From Bauldia sp965232525 (lineage in GTDB: Bacteria; Pseudomonadota; Alphaproteobacteria; Rhizobiales; Kaistiaceae): 64,000 bases of DNA. Both the position numbers and the translations under genes were made by a program. The notes beneath the pieces were generated by a model. It saw only the letters and a program-made list of their open reading frames with translations, did no database searches and had not been told where the DNA came from. The stretch covers positions 806,001-870,000 of the forward strand of contig NZ_OZ246980.1 of NCBI RefSeq assembly GCF_965232525.1, written 5' to 3'. Of the stretch, positions 27,461 through 35,184 are shown piece by piece; within the stretch, counting starts at the first letter, position 1; each line of letters begins with the position of its first letter.

Positions 27461-28245
27461 GACCGTTTGTCTAGCACCTCGATCACGGCCGGATGGTTAA
27501 CCCGGATCGCCGGTCCGCCGCTTTCTTCCACAACACCGCGCACCCGGACCCGCTCGCCGACCAGATCGTCGAGGATCAGCCCGTATTCGGCAAAGCGATC
27601 GACCAGCTTCTTCGGCACCATGACCGTGAAGTCGCGTCGGTAGTCGCGGCCGAAATCGAGGAAGATCATGGACGAGCCGTGTCCGACCGAGAGCACCCGA
27701 CCTTCGATGATCTCATATAAGCCGTTTCGGCCGGAAAGCGAAGAATCATCAGCTGCGCGAACGGCGGTTTTCGGGTCGGACCACAGTCCTTTTCCGGCGC
27801 TCCGCGCTCGCGATTCGGCCGCAAGAAGCGCCGGAAAACAGGGGTCCTCGACAAGGAACGTTCGCACCCGGGCGAGCCCGGCCGCCACCAGGTCGCCCTG
27901 GATCCACGAGCCATCCGCGCCGAACGCGTGGACGTGGCGGCGACCATAGCGATCGGCGCCAAAGCCGGTTGCGGTGATCCCGACCGTGCCGCCGCCCATG
28001 AGGCCCCGGGTCCGGTCCGCGGCGGCCCGCGCCCAATCGGCAGCGAACTGCCCAGCTTTGGCGGCCTCGATCCCCGCCAGGTGCAGCGTATCGCCGGCGT
28101 CGGTGCGCAGCGTATCGCCGTCGACGACCTCGACCACCCCGACCGTCTCGGTGGCGGTTATCGGGCAGGCGCTCGCACCCGGCGCCGCCGCCAATGGCGG
28201 GGCGGAAAACACAATCGCGGCCACGATGAGTCGTTCAGCCCGCAT
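27457..28245 (-). CDS. Exported thermonuclease (SNase)-like protein
   Basis: A 262-aa protein starting at the ATG at 28245, with a signal peptide (LIVAAIVFSAPPLAAAPGASA). The SNase-like fold is seen in VGVVEVVDGDTLRTDAGDTLHLAGIEA and FGADRYGRRHVHAFG and in the AESRARSAGKGLW stretch. In staphylococcal nuclease the catalytic residues are Arg, Glu and Arg; here the region after DTL does not show an obvious intact set, so activity is uncertain. The longer frame to 28383 adds a non-signal leader. It is translationally coupled to the M48 peptidase downstream, suggesting a shared envelope role. Confidence 0.82.
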   Translation of the reverse strand: MRAERLIVAAIVFSAPPLAAAPGASACPITATETVGVVEVVDGDTLRTDAGDTLHLAGIEAAKAGQFAADWARAAADRTRGLMGGGTVGITATGFGADRYGRRHVHAFGADGSWIQGDLVAAGLARVRTFLVEDPCFPALLAAESRARSAGKGLWSDPKTAVRAADDSSLSGRNGLYEIIEGRVLSVGHGSSMIFLDFGRDYRRDFTVMVPKKLVDRFAEYGLILDDLVGERVRVRGVVEESGGPAIRVNHPAVIEVLDKRS

Positions 28246-28393
28246 TCGCCCGATCCGACCGTTGCCGGCCGGTTCTTGTTGTTTCAGGCGCTGGAATCGC
28301 ACCGCAATTCGGCGATTCGTTGTCGCTCGCGGCCCGGTGCGGTATGAAGTTGGCATAGGTGTCGCCGGTTCCTTTGCCGGCAAACAGCGATAC

Positions 28394-28470
28394 GGCCCCG
28401 TAGCTCAGCAGGATAGAGCATCAGATTCCTAATCTGAGGGTCACAGGTTCGAATCCTGTCGGGGTCGCCA
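28394..28470 (+). tRNA. tRNA-Arg (anticodon CCT)
   Basis: A 77-base cloverleaf: acceptor GGCCCCG pairs with CGGGGTC (one G-T), D stem GCTC/GAGC, anticodon stem CAGAT/ATCTG around loop TCCTAA with CCT at 28428-28430, T arm ACAGG-TTCGAAT-CCTGT, and CCA encoded at the 3' end. It reads AGG arginine codons. Confidence 0.97.
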
Positions 28471-28575
28471 CTTTGCCGCAACCAGTCACGCCCAAATCGC
28501 GCATTCGCTTGACATTCGGGTGCCGCCAACCACACTGCGGCGCCGCGAAACAGGCGTTCACGAAGAGGGCGAGCC

Positions 28576-29352
28576 GTGCCGACCGTCATTGTCACCGGAG
28601 CCGCGATGGGGATTGGCGAAGCGGTGGCCCGCCGCCTGGCGGCGGACGGAGCCGATCTGGTGCTGGTCGACATTGCCGACGACCCGCTTCGCCGGCTCAC
28701 CGAGGAGCTTCGGCAGGGCGGGGCGAAGGTGGAAACCGTCGTCGGTTCGGTGGCCGATGCGGCAGTCGGCCGGCAGGCCGCGGATGTCGCGATCGACACC
28801 TTCGGCGGCCTCGACGGCGTGTCCCACAACGCCGGTATCCAGCGCTACGGCACCGCGGTTTCGACCTCCGACGAAGCCTGGCACGAAGTTCTCGAGGTCA
28901 ACCTGTCGAGCGGCTTCTATCTCGCCAACGCAACGGTTCCTTATCTGCTCAAATCCCGCGGCGCGATCGTCTTCATGGCTTCGGTTCAGGGCATGGCGAC
29001 CCAGACCAACGTCGCCGCCTACACCGCCTCCAAGCATGGATTGATCGGGCTGATGAAATCGATCGCCGTCGACTATGCCGGCGACGGCGTCCGTTCGAAC
29101 GCGGTGGCACCGGGATCGGTCGATACGCCGATGCTGCGCAACGCCGTAGCGCTCGCCGACGACGAGGAGGCAGTGTGGGAGACAATCCGCGACATGCACC
29201 CCGTTGGCCGACCGGCACGGCCGGAGGAGGTGGCCAACGTGGTGCGCTTCCTGTTGTCGGACGAGGCGTCGTTTGTGACCGGCGAAGTGATCCGGGTCGA
29301 TGGCGGCCTGATGACCATCCTCGGCGGATCGCCGAAGCGTAGTGAGGATTGA
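28576..29352 (+). CDS. Short-chain dehydrogenase/reductase (SDR)
   Basis: A 258-aa classical SDR oxidoreductase. It has the NAD(P)-binding TGAAMGIGEA motif near the N-terminus, NAG in SHNAGIQRY, and the catalytic Ser (MASVQG), Tyr and Lys of YTASKHG; an acidic Asp at the end of the second strand (VLVDIADD) suggests NAD over NADP. Start is the GTG at 28576. It leads a tight run with a hydroxyacid dehydrogenase and a gluconokinase, which would fit a sugar-acid or keto-gluconate substrate, but this is only context. Confidence 0.9.
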   Translation: MPTVIVTGAAMGIGEAVARRLAADGADLVLVDIADDPLRRLTEELRQGGAKVETVVGSVADAAVGRQAADVAIDTFGGLDGVSHNAGIQRYGTAVSTSDEAWHEVLEVNLSSGFYLANATVPYLLKSRGAIVFMASVQGMATQTNVAAYTASKHGLIGLMKSIAVDYAGDGVRSNAVAPGSVDTPMLRNAVALADDEEAVWETIRDMHPVGRPARPEEVANVVRFLLSDEASFVTGEVIRVDGGLMTILGGSPKRSED

Positions 29353-29354
29353 GC

Positions 29355-30380
29355 ATGTCTCGCGTCATGACCCCGACCATCATCGAACGGGTCGTCACCA
29401 ACATCGACTGGCCGGCGGAGCATTGGGCCCGGCTTGAGACGGCGCTGCGACCGGCGACGCTCACTCGTGTCGACGCCGGCGACGGCAACGCGCTGATGAC
29501 CGCCCTGCAAGACGCTGACGTCGCCTTGGTTGACACCAGGATCGACCCGGCCGCGCTCGCCGGCACACGTCTGCGCTGGGTCCATGGGGACCGCTCCGGG
29601 CTCGATGCCATAGCGACACCTGCTGTCCTCGACAGCGGCGTCATCATCACCAGCTCAGCCGGCCGCTCGGCGCCCGTGCTCGCCGAACATGCCCTGTTCT
29701 TCATGCTCGCACTCGCCTACCGGGCCTCGTCGTTTTTCATCGCGCAGCGTAGTCGGCAATGGGGAATTGATGGAATGTGGGCTTTACGCGGCCTTTACGG
29801 CCGCACCATCGGCATCGTCGGTTTGGGGCATGTGGGCGCCGCCCTAGCGGTGCGCGCCAAGGCGCTCGGCATGCACGTCCTCGGCTTTCGACGGAGCGAG
29901 GACGTACCGGACGGAGTCGACGAGCTCTTTTCGGAAGCGCGCGGCGAAACCATCGCCCCGTTGCTACAGCGCTCGGATTTTCTGGTTCTGACCCTGCCGC
30001 TGACCGACCGGACCGAACGGCTGATCGGCGAAGCCGAGCTCAAGGCGATGAAACCCGGTGCCTATCTGATCAACGTGGCCCGCGGCGCCATCGTCGACGA
30101 GGCGGCACTAATCGCCGCGTTGGAGGCCCGCACCCTCGGGGGCGCCGGTCTCGATGTGTTCACCCAGGAGCCGCTCCCAACCGACAGTCGGTTGTGGCGC
30201 GCACCGAACACGATCATCACGCCGCATTTCACGCCGCTGATGCCCGATCGGGCCGACCGAGTGCTCGAGATCATCCTCGACAATATCGAACGCTACCGCC
30301 GCGGGGCGCCGCTCAGAAACCGGCTCACCAGTGACGATATCTATTCCGGCGGCGACAAAGCCTCTGCCGCGCGCCCTTAG
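29355..30380 (+). CDS. D-2-hydroxyacid dehydrogenase
   Basis: A 341-aa NAD(P)-dependent D-isomer-specific 2-hydroxyacid dehydrogenase. The coenzyme-binding GLGHVGAALAVRAKALGM motif is central, and the catalytic Arg (NVARGAIVDE), Glu (DVFTQEPLP) and His (ITPHFTPL) are in place. I start at the ATG at 29355 because GAGGA stands six bases upstream; a TTG at 29349 is in frame and overlaps the SDR stop. Members reduce 2-keto acids such as glyoxylate, hydroxypyruvate or 2-ketogluconate. It lies between the SDR and gluconokinase genes. Confidence 0.9.
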   Translation: MSRVMTPTIIERVVTNIDWPAEHWARLETALRPATLTRVDAGDGNALMTALQDADVALVDTRIDPAALAGTRLRWVHGDRSGLDAIATPAVLDSGVIITSSAGRSAPVLAEHALFFMLALAYRASSFFIAQRSRQWGIDGMWALRGLYGRTIGIVGLGHVGAALAVRAKALGMHVLGFRRSEDVPDGVDELFSEARGETIAPLLQRSDFLVLTLPLTDRTERLIGEAELKAMKPGAYLINVARGAIVDEAALIAALEARTLGGAGLDVFTQEPLPTDSRLWRAPNTIITPHFTPLMPDRADRVLEIILDNIERYRRGAPLRNRLTSDDIYSGGDKASAARP

Positions 30381-30483
30381 CGGTTCTTGCCCTATACCGC
30401 CTCGACCGCGGCCGCCGACACCGGCTGGTCGGGGCGAGGCGTCCTCACACCCCTTGCCGCCGCGCCGGCAACCGGCTACGGCC

Positions 30484-31032
30484 ATGGCCATGAGCGATCA
30501 GGACACACCGGCGGCGATCGTCGTCATGGGCGTCTCCGGTAGCGGCAAGACCGTGGTCGGCGAAGCCCTCGCCGAGCAGTTCGGCTGGCGACTGCTCGAG
30601 GCCGACGACTTCCACCCCCAGGCCAATGTCGACAAGATGGCCTCCGGCATTCCCCTCGGCGATGCCGACCGCTGGCCCTGGCTCGATGCCATCGGAACCG
30701 CGATCCGTGACACTGACGGCGGTGTCATCGCCACCTGCTCGGCGCTCCGCCGGGTCTACCGCGAGCGACTGGCGGAGGCCGCCGGGCGGCCGATCACCTT
30801 CCTGTTCCTCGACGGTGCCCGCGAAACCCTCGCCAGCCGCATCGGCGGCCGCACCGGCCACTTCATGCCGGCGAGCCTGCTCGACAGCCAATTCGCTACT
30901 CTCGAGCCACCCGACGCCGACGAGCCGGCGATCCGCTTATCGGTCGAGCCGCCGGTGGCAACGGTCGTCGCCAACGCCCGCGACGCCCTGGCCGCGCGCG
31001 GCCTGATCCCCGAGCCGACAAAGAACGCCTAA
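30484..31032 (+). CDS. gntK: Gluconokinase
   Basis: A 182-aa carbohydrate kinase of the GntK type, phosphorylating D-gluconate to 6-phosphogluconate. P-loop MGVSGSGKTVVGE is at the N-terminus, and the family-specific EADDFHPQANVDKMASGIPLGDADRWPWL and TCSALRRVYRERL motifs are clear. ATG at 30484 is used; a second ATG follows two codons later and the open frame extends to 30331 without homology. Its last four bases overlap the end of the convergent BKACE gene. Confidence 0.94.
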   Translation: MAMSDQDTPAAIVVMGVSGSGKTVVGEALAEQFGWRLLEADDFHPQANVDKMASGIPLGDADRWPWLDAIGTAIRDTDGGVIATCSALRRVYRERLAEAAGRPITFLFLDGARETLASRIGGRTGHFMPASLLDSQFATLEPPDADEPAIRLSVEPPVATVVANARDALAARGLIPEPTKNA

Positions 31033-31871
31033 CCGCGCAGCCAGCGGGACCGCACCGTATCGGCATCGGCGGTGCGGAAGCCGAGACGGGCGAGCGGGTC
31101 GCGGACCGCGGTCACCAGAGCCGCGTTGTCGGGCGCCCGGCGGCCATCGGGGCGGGCGATGTTGTTCTCGAACCCGACCCGGACATCGCCACCGAGCAGC
31201 GCTCCGCTGGTCACACAGGCCGCTTCCCGGGGACCGAAAGCGCACACCATGAAGTCGGACAACTGCCCCTTGGCGGCGGTGATCAGCGGCAGGAGATCGA
31301 TGGGCCGCGAGTCGGCGGCACTGCTATAGCGGCCGAGTACGTAGAGCACGGGTGGCGCCTCGTGGGGCACGATCCCGCGGGCCATCATCGCCACGAGCCG
31401 GGCGATGTCCTCGGAGTCGTAGAGGATGAACTGGGCCACGATCTTTTCCCGAGCGAGAACCGCGAGGAAGGCGGCAAAGGCTGTCTCCCGGGCGCTGTCC
31501 GGGCAGAGTTCGCGGAGCGCAAGCGACACCGCCTCGGGGCGCACCTGGCCGACCACCGCGATCTGATGCTCCGGCTGGTAGCGGCCGCCGGCCTCGGTGC
31601 TGATTTGGACGATCATCCGGTCGCCGACCGCGTCGCGTACGGCGCGGATCGCCGCCTTGTAGAGGTCGGCGTCGAGAACGTGGGCGCCACTGTCGTCGCG
31701 GACATGGAGGTGGATCATCGCCGCGCCGGCATCGAGGCACGACGTGGCGGTTGCCGCGAGATCGGCGGCGGTCAGCGGCAGCCCGGGGTGATCGGCCCGC
31801 GTGCGCCGCGCGCCGTTCGGGGCCACGGCCAGGAGCACCGGCCGTCCGGTGAGGGCCGTCGGATCAGCCAT
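31029..31871 (-). CDS. BKACE-family beta-keto acid cleavage enzyme (DUF849)
   Basis: A 280-aa member of the 3-keto-5-aminohexanoate cleavage enzyme family, Zn-dependent enzymes that condense a beta-keto acid with acetyl-CoA and split it. Typical elements are VAPNGARRTRADHPGLPLT, the metal-binding AAMIHLHVRDD, IVQISTEAGG, and VRVGFENNI near the end. The exact keto acid cannot be told from sequence. It is alone on the minus strand, convergent with gntK and divergent from the SnoaL-like gene. Confidence 0.92.
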   Translation of the reverse strand: MADPTALTGRPVLLAVAPNGARRTRADHPGLPLTAADLAATATSCLDAGAAMIHLHVRDDSGAHVLDADLYKAAIRAVRDAVGDRMIVQISTEAGGRYQPEHQIAVVGQVRPEAVSLALRELCPDSARETAFAAFLAVLAREKIVAQFILYDSEDIARLVAMMARGIVPHEAPPVLYVLGRYSSAADSRPIDLLPLITAAKGQLSDFMVCAFGPREAACVTSGALLGGDVRVGFENNIARPDGRRAPDNAALVTAVRDPLARLGFRTADADTVRSRWLRG

Positions 31872-32067
31872 GGTGAGAGACGATTGTCCGTCGCCGCATG
31901 AAAAAGACTTCCGTGCCCCAACTTCGCGAAACCAAGGCTATCCTGTCAGAGCCCATAGAACAGCAGAAAACAGTAACAGCCGCCGGGCCTTGTTGTATTG
32001 TTCGCTCTGTGCCGCCGGGATTGCGGCAAATCTGCGGGCCACCGGCGAAGACCTTGGGAGCGACAGC

Positions 32068-32481
32068 ATGAACGCGACGAATGCAGAGGCCGTGCGGCTC
32101 GCCGTTGACGGCTTCTATACCGCCCTGAACGCGATGTTCAGAGGCGATCTCGGCCCGATGGATGCGGTCTGGTCGCACGCCGACGACGTCACCTATCTCG
32201 GCCCCGGCGGTGATTTCCGGGTCGGTTGGAACGAAGTGCTGAAAAGCTGGCAGGAGCAGGCCGAGATGCGGCTCGGTGGCGCGGTCGCCCCGGTGGACAT
32301 TCACGTGAATGCCGGGGCCACAATCGCGGTGGTGCAGAACCGCGAAGTCGGCGAGACGGCGCATTCGCCTGACAAACCGGCAAAGGTCTCGCTCCGGGCG
32401 ACCAACATCTTTCGGAAGGAGGGCGATGCCTGGAAGATGATCAGCCACCACGCCGACCGCCTCGCGTACATCCCCGAATGA
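32068..32481 (+). CDS. SnoaL-like / NTF2-fold protein
   Basis: A 137-aa protein with the NTF2-like alpha+beta barrel pattern: helix-rich start (AVRLAVDGFYTALNAMFRGD), WSHADDVTYLGPGGDFRVGW, and the C-terminal strand KEGDAWKMISHHADRL. Members are small-molecule isomerases, hydrolases or non-enzymatic binding proteins. GGGAG at 32056-32060 supports the ATG at 32068; the longer frame from 31801 is antisense to the BKACE gene. Function here is unknown. Confidence 0.85.
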   Translation: MNATNAEAVRLAVDGFYTALNAMFRGDLGPMDAVWSHADDVTYLGPGGDFRVGWNEVLKSWQEQAEMRLGGAVAPVDIHVNAGATIAVVQNREVGETAHSPDKPAKVSLRATNIFRKEGDAWKMISHHADRLAYIPE

Positions 32482-32524
32482 CCGTGTCGCCTGCCAAAGC
32501 AAGGGGGGCGCCGCCCGCGCAGCC

Positions 32525-33466
32525 GTGACGCGCAAGATCATCTTCGACACCGATCCCGGCCAGGACGACGCGGTGGCGATCCTGGTGGCGCTCGCATCGC
32601 CGGAGGAGCTCGACGTCCTCGGCCTCGTAACCGTCGCCGGCAATGTCGGCGTCGCGCTGACCTCCCGCAACGCGCGCCAGATCGTCGAGCTCGCCGGGCG
32701 ATCCGACGTGCCGGTGTTCGCCGGCTGCGACCGGCCGACCCGACGCGCTTCGATCACCGGCTCGCACGTCCATGGCGAGGGCGGCCTCAACGGCCCCGAC
32801 CTGCCGCCGCCGACAACGCCGCTCAGGCCCGAGCACGGTGTCGATTTCATCATCGAAACGCTGGCCGCCCATGAACCCGGCACGGTGACGCTCTGCACGC
32901 TCGGCCCGCTGACCAACGTCGCCACCGCTCTCGAGCGCGCGCCGGATGTGGTGCGCCGCGCCGAGGCCATCGTCATGATGGGCGGTGGCTATTTCGAGGT
33001 CGGCAACATCACCCCGGTCGCCGAATTCAACATCTATTTCGACCCCGAAGCGGCCGATGCCCTATTCCGCAGCGGCATCCCCATCGTCATGCATCCCCTC
33101 GACGTGACCCATGGTGTCCTGAACACTCCGGCCCGCCTCGACCGCTTTGCCGGACTCGGCAATCGCACCGGTAAGGCGGTTGCCGAGATGCTGCGCTTCT
33201 CTGAGACCTTCGATCTCGCCAAGTACGGCTGGCACGGGGCACCGCTTCACGATCCCTGCGTGACCGCCTGGCTGCTCCGTCCCGATCTGTTCCAGACGCG
33301 CGCCGTCAATGTCACCATCGAGACGACAAGCGAACTCACCATGGGGATGACTGTCGTCGACTACTGGCAGGTCACCGACCGGCCGCATAACGCGACCTTC
33401 GTCCGCTCGGTCGATGCTACCGGCTTTTACGACCTACTCGCCGAGCGCCTGGCGCGGTTGCCCTAG
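32525..33466 (+). CDS. Nucleoside hydrolase (inosine-uridine type)
   Basis: A 313-aa IU-nucleoside hydrolase family enzyme that splits the N-glycosidic bond of ribonucleosides. The Ca2+-binding Asp cluster FDTDPGQDDAVAIL is at the N-terminus; VTVAGNVGVALTSRNA, the LGPLTNVATAL segment, and the Asp in LHDPCVTAW complete the active site. Start is the GTG at 32525. It lies 43 bp after the SnoaL-like gene and probably shares its transcript. No nucleoside transporter is adjacent. Confidence 0.94.
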   Translation: MTRKIIFDTDPGQDDAVAILVALASPEELDVLGLVTVAGNVGVALTSRNARQIVELAGRSDVPVFAGCDRPTRRASITGSHVHGEGGLNGPDLPPPTTPLRPEHGVDFIIETLAAHEPGTVTLCTLGPLTNVATALERAPDVVRRAEAIVMMGGGYFEVGNITPVAEFNIYFDPEAADALFRSGIPIVMHPLDVTHGVLNTPARLDRFAGLGNRTGKAVAEMLRFSETFDLAKYGWHGAPLHDPCVTAWLLRPDLFQTRAVNVTIETTSELTMGMTVVDYWQVTDRPHNATFVRSVDATGFYDLLAERLARLP

Positions 33467-33500
33467 CCGGCTCGCGCGACGGGCCCATGGGCAGAAACGG

Positions 33501-33528
33501 AAAGGGCCGGCCCGAAGGCCGACCCTTT
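33501..33528 (-). terminator. Terminator of the 57-codon gene
   Basis: On the minus strand AAAGGGTCGGCC, loop TTCG, GGCCGGCCCTTT forms a 12-bp stem with one G-U pair, followed by a T-rich stretch. On the plus strand the same position is a C-A mismatch, so the hairpin is better suited to the minus-strand transcript. It lies 30 bases after the small gene's stop and 35 after the nucleoside hydrolase stop on the other strand. Confidence 0.75.
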
Positions 33529-33557
33529 CGACGAACCCGGCCCAGCACCGGGCCTCA

Positions 33558-33731
33558 CTACTCGGATCGTAGCCGTACCACCCGTGCTTCCACTGCAGCC
33601 GGTTGAACCGGCGCTGCGAACACGTAGCGGCTCGCGGCCATGAGAAACTGGCGAACGCATCCGTCGGCGTCATCCCAATCCGCGGCGTTCAAGACTTTTG
33701 CCGTAACGGCGGCTGCTGCAGCTTTGGACAT
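33558..33731 (-). CDS. 57-aa small protein with its own expression signals
   Basis: Not a recognised family and below usual length cut-offs. The ATG at 33731 is preceded by AGGAGG with a four-base gap, one of the best ribosome-binding sites in the window. The product runs MSKAAAAAVTAKVLN, then ADWDDADGCVRQFLMAA, then SRYVFAAPVQPAAVEARV, ending VRLRSE: no signal peptide, one Cys at 25, one Trp at 19, an amphipathic middle. A CRP-type site and a -10-like box precede it, a 5' hairpin covers the leader, and a UUCG terminator follows. It lies 112 bp beyond the HlyD gene on the same strand. It could be a regulator, a stress peptide or a secretion substrate. Confidence 0.65.
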   Translation of the reverse strand: MSKAAAAAVTAKVLNAADWDDADGCVRQFLMAASRYVFAAPVQPAAVEARVVRLRSE

Positions 33732-33752
33732 GACCCCTCCTGATGTCGGACT

Positions 33753-33769
33753 GGCGGGACGACCCCGCC
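33753..33769 (-). other. Hairpin in the leader of the 57-codon gene
   Basis: GGCGGG/CCCGCC with a five-base loop. If transcription starts near 33770 this stem is at the very 5' end of the mRNA, where such stems protect transcripts. On the plus strand it is followed by CCCTTTT and could instead end plus-strand read-through. Confidence 0.45.
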
Positions 33770-33776
33770 GCCCTTT

Positions 33777-33819
33777 TATCTAGGCGGAGGCTGACCTCAT
33801 GTCTGTGACCGGCGTCACA
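33777..33819 (-). promoter_or_regulatory. Candidate CRP-type class II promoter of the 57-codon gene
   Basis: TGTGACCGGCGTCACA at 33804-33819 fits TGTGA-N6-TCACA, the CRP/FNR-superfamily consensus, with perfect dyad symmetry. Reading the minus strand, TAGATA at 33782-33777 could be the -10; the start site would then be about 33770 and the operator centre would be at -41.5, the classic activating position. The -10 match is weak, which is usual for activator-dependent promoters. Confidence 0.45.
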
Positions 33820-33843
33820 ACTAGGACGGCGGTCGCGATCGGC

Positions 33844-35184
33844 TCAGCGTTCGCGGAAGGTGTGCTTGAACTGGTCGCCCAGCGGTTTGACCAGATAAGA
33901 GAGCACCGTGCGGTCTCCGGTGGCAATGAAGACCTCGACAGGCATGCCGGGAACCAACTTGTCGCCGAGCTCCGAGAAAGCCTCGTCCGGCATCTCGATC
34001 CGCGCCATGTAGAAGCCCTGGCCGGTCCGCTCGTCCATGACGATATCCGGCGAGATGGTCTCGACGGTGCCGTCGAACTCCGGCGTCGCCTGCTGGCCGA
34101 AGGCGGTGAAGCGCAGATTCGCCAACTGTTGCGGATGGACGCGATCGACCTCGGCCGGATTGACCTGTGCCTCGACGACCAGCAGATCGTCCTCCGGCAC
34201 CACCAGCATGATCTGCTCGCCTGGTCCGATGACACCACCGACCGTATGGACGGCGAGCTGGTAGATCGTGCCGCTGATCGGCGCCCGGATGTTCTCGCGG
34301 CGCAGCTGATCCTCAGCCGCGATCTTGCGTTCGGTCAGTTCGTTGATCCGTGAGCCGGCGTCGGCGAGTTCGCGCGAGACCTCACTGCGAAGGTCCTGGT
34401 CGACCTGCAGGATTTGCAACTCGGCCTGGGCGATTTCCGCGCCGATCTGCGCATGCGCGGCAATAAGCTGGCCAAGCTGCCCGTCAAGCTGGGCCGCACG
34501 GCGGTTGGCGTCGGTCGTCCGATCGCTGCCGACCAGATCCTTTTCCTTCAGGCCGGTCAGCCGGTCGACCTCCTCCTTGGTGAGGTCAATCTGGCGGCGA
34601 ACCGCCTTCTCCTGCGCCTCGACACCCACCAACTGCTGCTGCAGTTCGGCGATCTTCTTCCGCAACTGGTTCTGCTGGCCCTCGCGGGCGGTCCGGCGAA
34701 GCTCGAATGCCTTGGTTTCGATGGAAACGACCTCGGCGACCTCGGGCTCGTCCATCCGGTCGGTCAGGCTCGCCGGGTAGGTGATCGAATCAGCGCCCTC
34801 GCGCTCCGCCTCGAGGCGCGCCTTGCGGGCAACCGCCTCGTCGAGGCCCTTGGTGACGATAGCGAGATTGGCGGCCGAAAGCGTCGGGTCGAGCTTGATC
34901 AGAAGATCGCCGGCCTTCACCTTGGAGCCGTCCCGGACGTGAATCTCTATGACGGTGCCGCCGTCCTGATGCTGCACCTTCTTGACGTTGCCGCTGACCA
35001 CCAGGCGGCCGCCGGCAACCACGGCGGACGAGAAGTCAATGGTCGCGGCGAGACCGCCGACGCCGAACACCAGGGTCAGCGCGGCCAGCCCACCGACCAG
35101 CACGTGGCGGCGGATGCCGGAACTCACCTTCTTCTTGTGAGGGTGGTCCTCTTTCGGCGCCGGTAGCGCCTTTTGTTCGCTCAT
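33844..35184 (-). CDS. HlyD-family type I secretion periplasmic adaptor
   Basis: A 446-aa membrane fusion protein that bridges an inner-membrane ABC exporter and a TolC-type outer-membrane channel. One N-terminal transmembrane helix (VLVGGLAALTLVFGVGGLAA, about residues 29-48) is followed by the lipoyl half (GGTVIEIHVRDGSKVKAGDLL), a long coiled coil (about 110-290) and the returning beta-barrel part (IRAPISGTIYQLAVHTVGGVIGPGEQIM). The start overlaps the stop of the ABC gene by four bases. The outer-membrane component is not in the window. Confidence 0.94.
   Translation of the reverse strand: MSEQKALPAPKEDHPHKKKVSSGIRRHVLVGGLAALTLVFGVGGLAATIDFSSAVVAGGRLVVSGNVKKVQHQDGGTVIEIHVRDGSKVKAGDLLIKLDPTLSAANLAIVTKGLDEAVARKARLEAEREGADSITYPASLTDRMDEPEVAEVVSIETKAFELRRTAREGQQNQLRKKIAELQQQLVGVEAQEKAVRRQIDLTKEEVDRLTGLKEKDLVGSDRTTDANRRAAQLDGQLGQLIAAHAQIGAEIAQAELQILQVDQDLRSEVSRELADAGSRINELTERKIAAEDQLRRENIRAPISGTIYQLAVHTVGGVIGPGEQIMLVVPEDDLLVVEAQVNPAEVDRVHPQQLANLRFTAFGQQATPEFDGTVETISPDIVMDERTGQGFYMARIEMPDEAFSELGDKLVPGMPVEVFIATGDRTVLSYLVKPLGDQFKHTFRER

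Noticed and set aside
28394..28470. tRNA-Arg as an island attachment site
   Set aside because: No integrase gene and no second copy of the tRNA 3' end was seen in the window.
31898..32071. 57-codon frame ahead of the SnoaL-like gene, with an ATGA overlap
   Set aside because: No ribosome-binding site and no protein-like features; the downstream gene has its own GGGAG.
33434..33673. 79-aa minus-strand frame
   Set aside because: It overlaps the 57-codon gene in another phase and runs through the terminator; the 57-codon frame has the ribosome-binding site.
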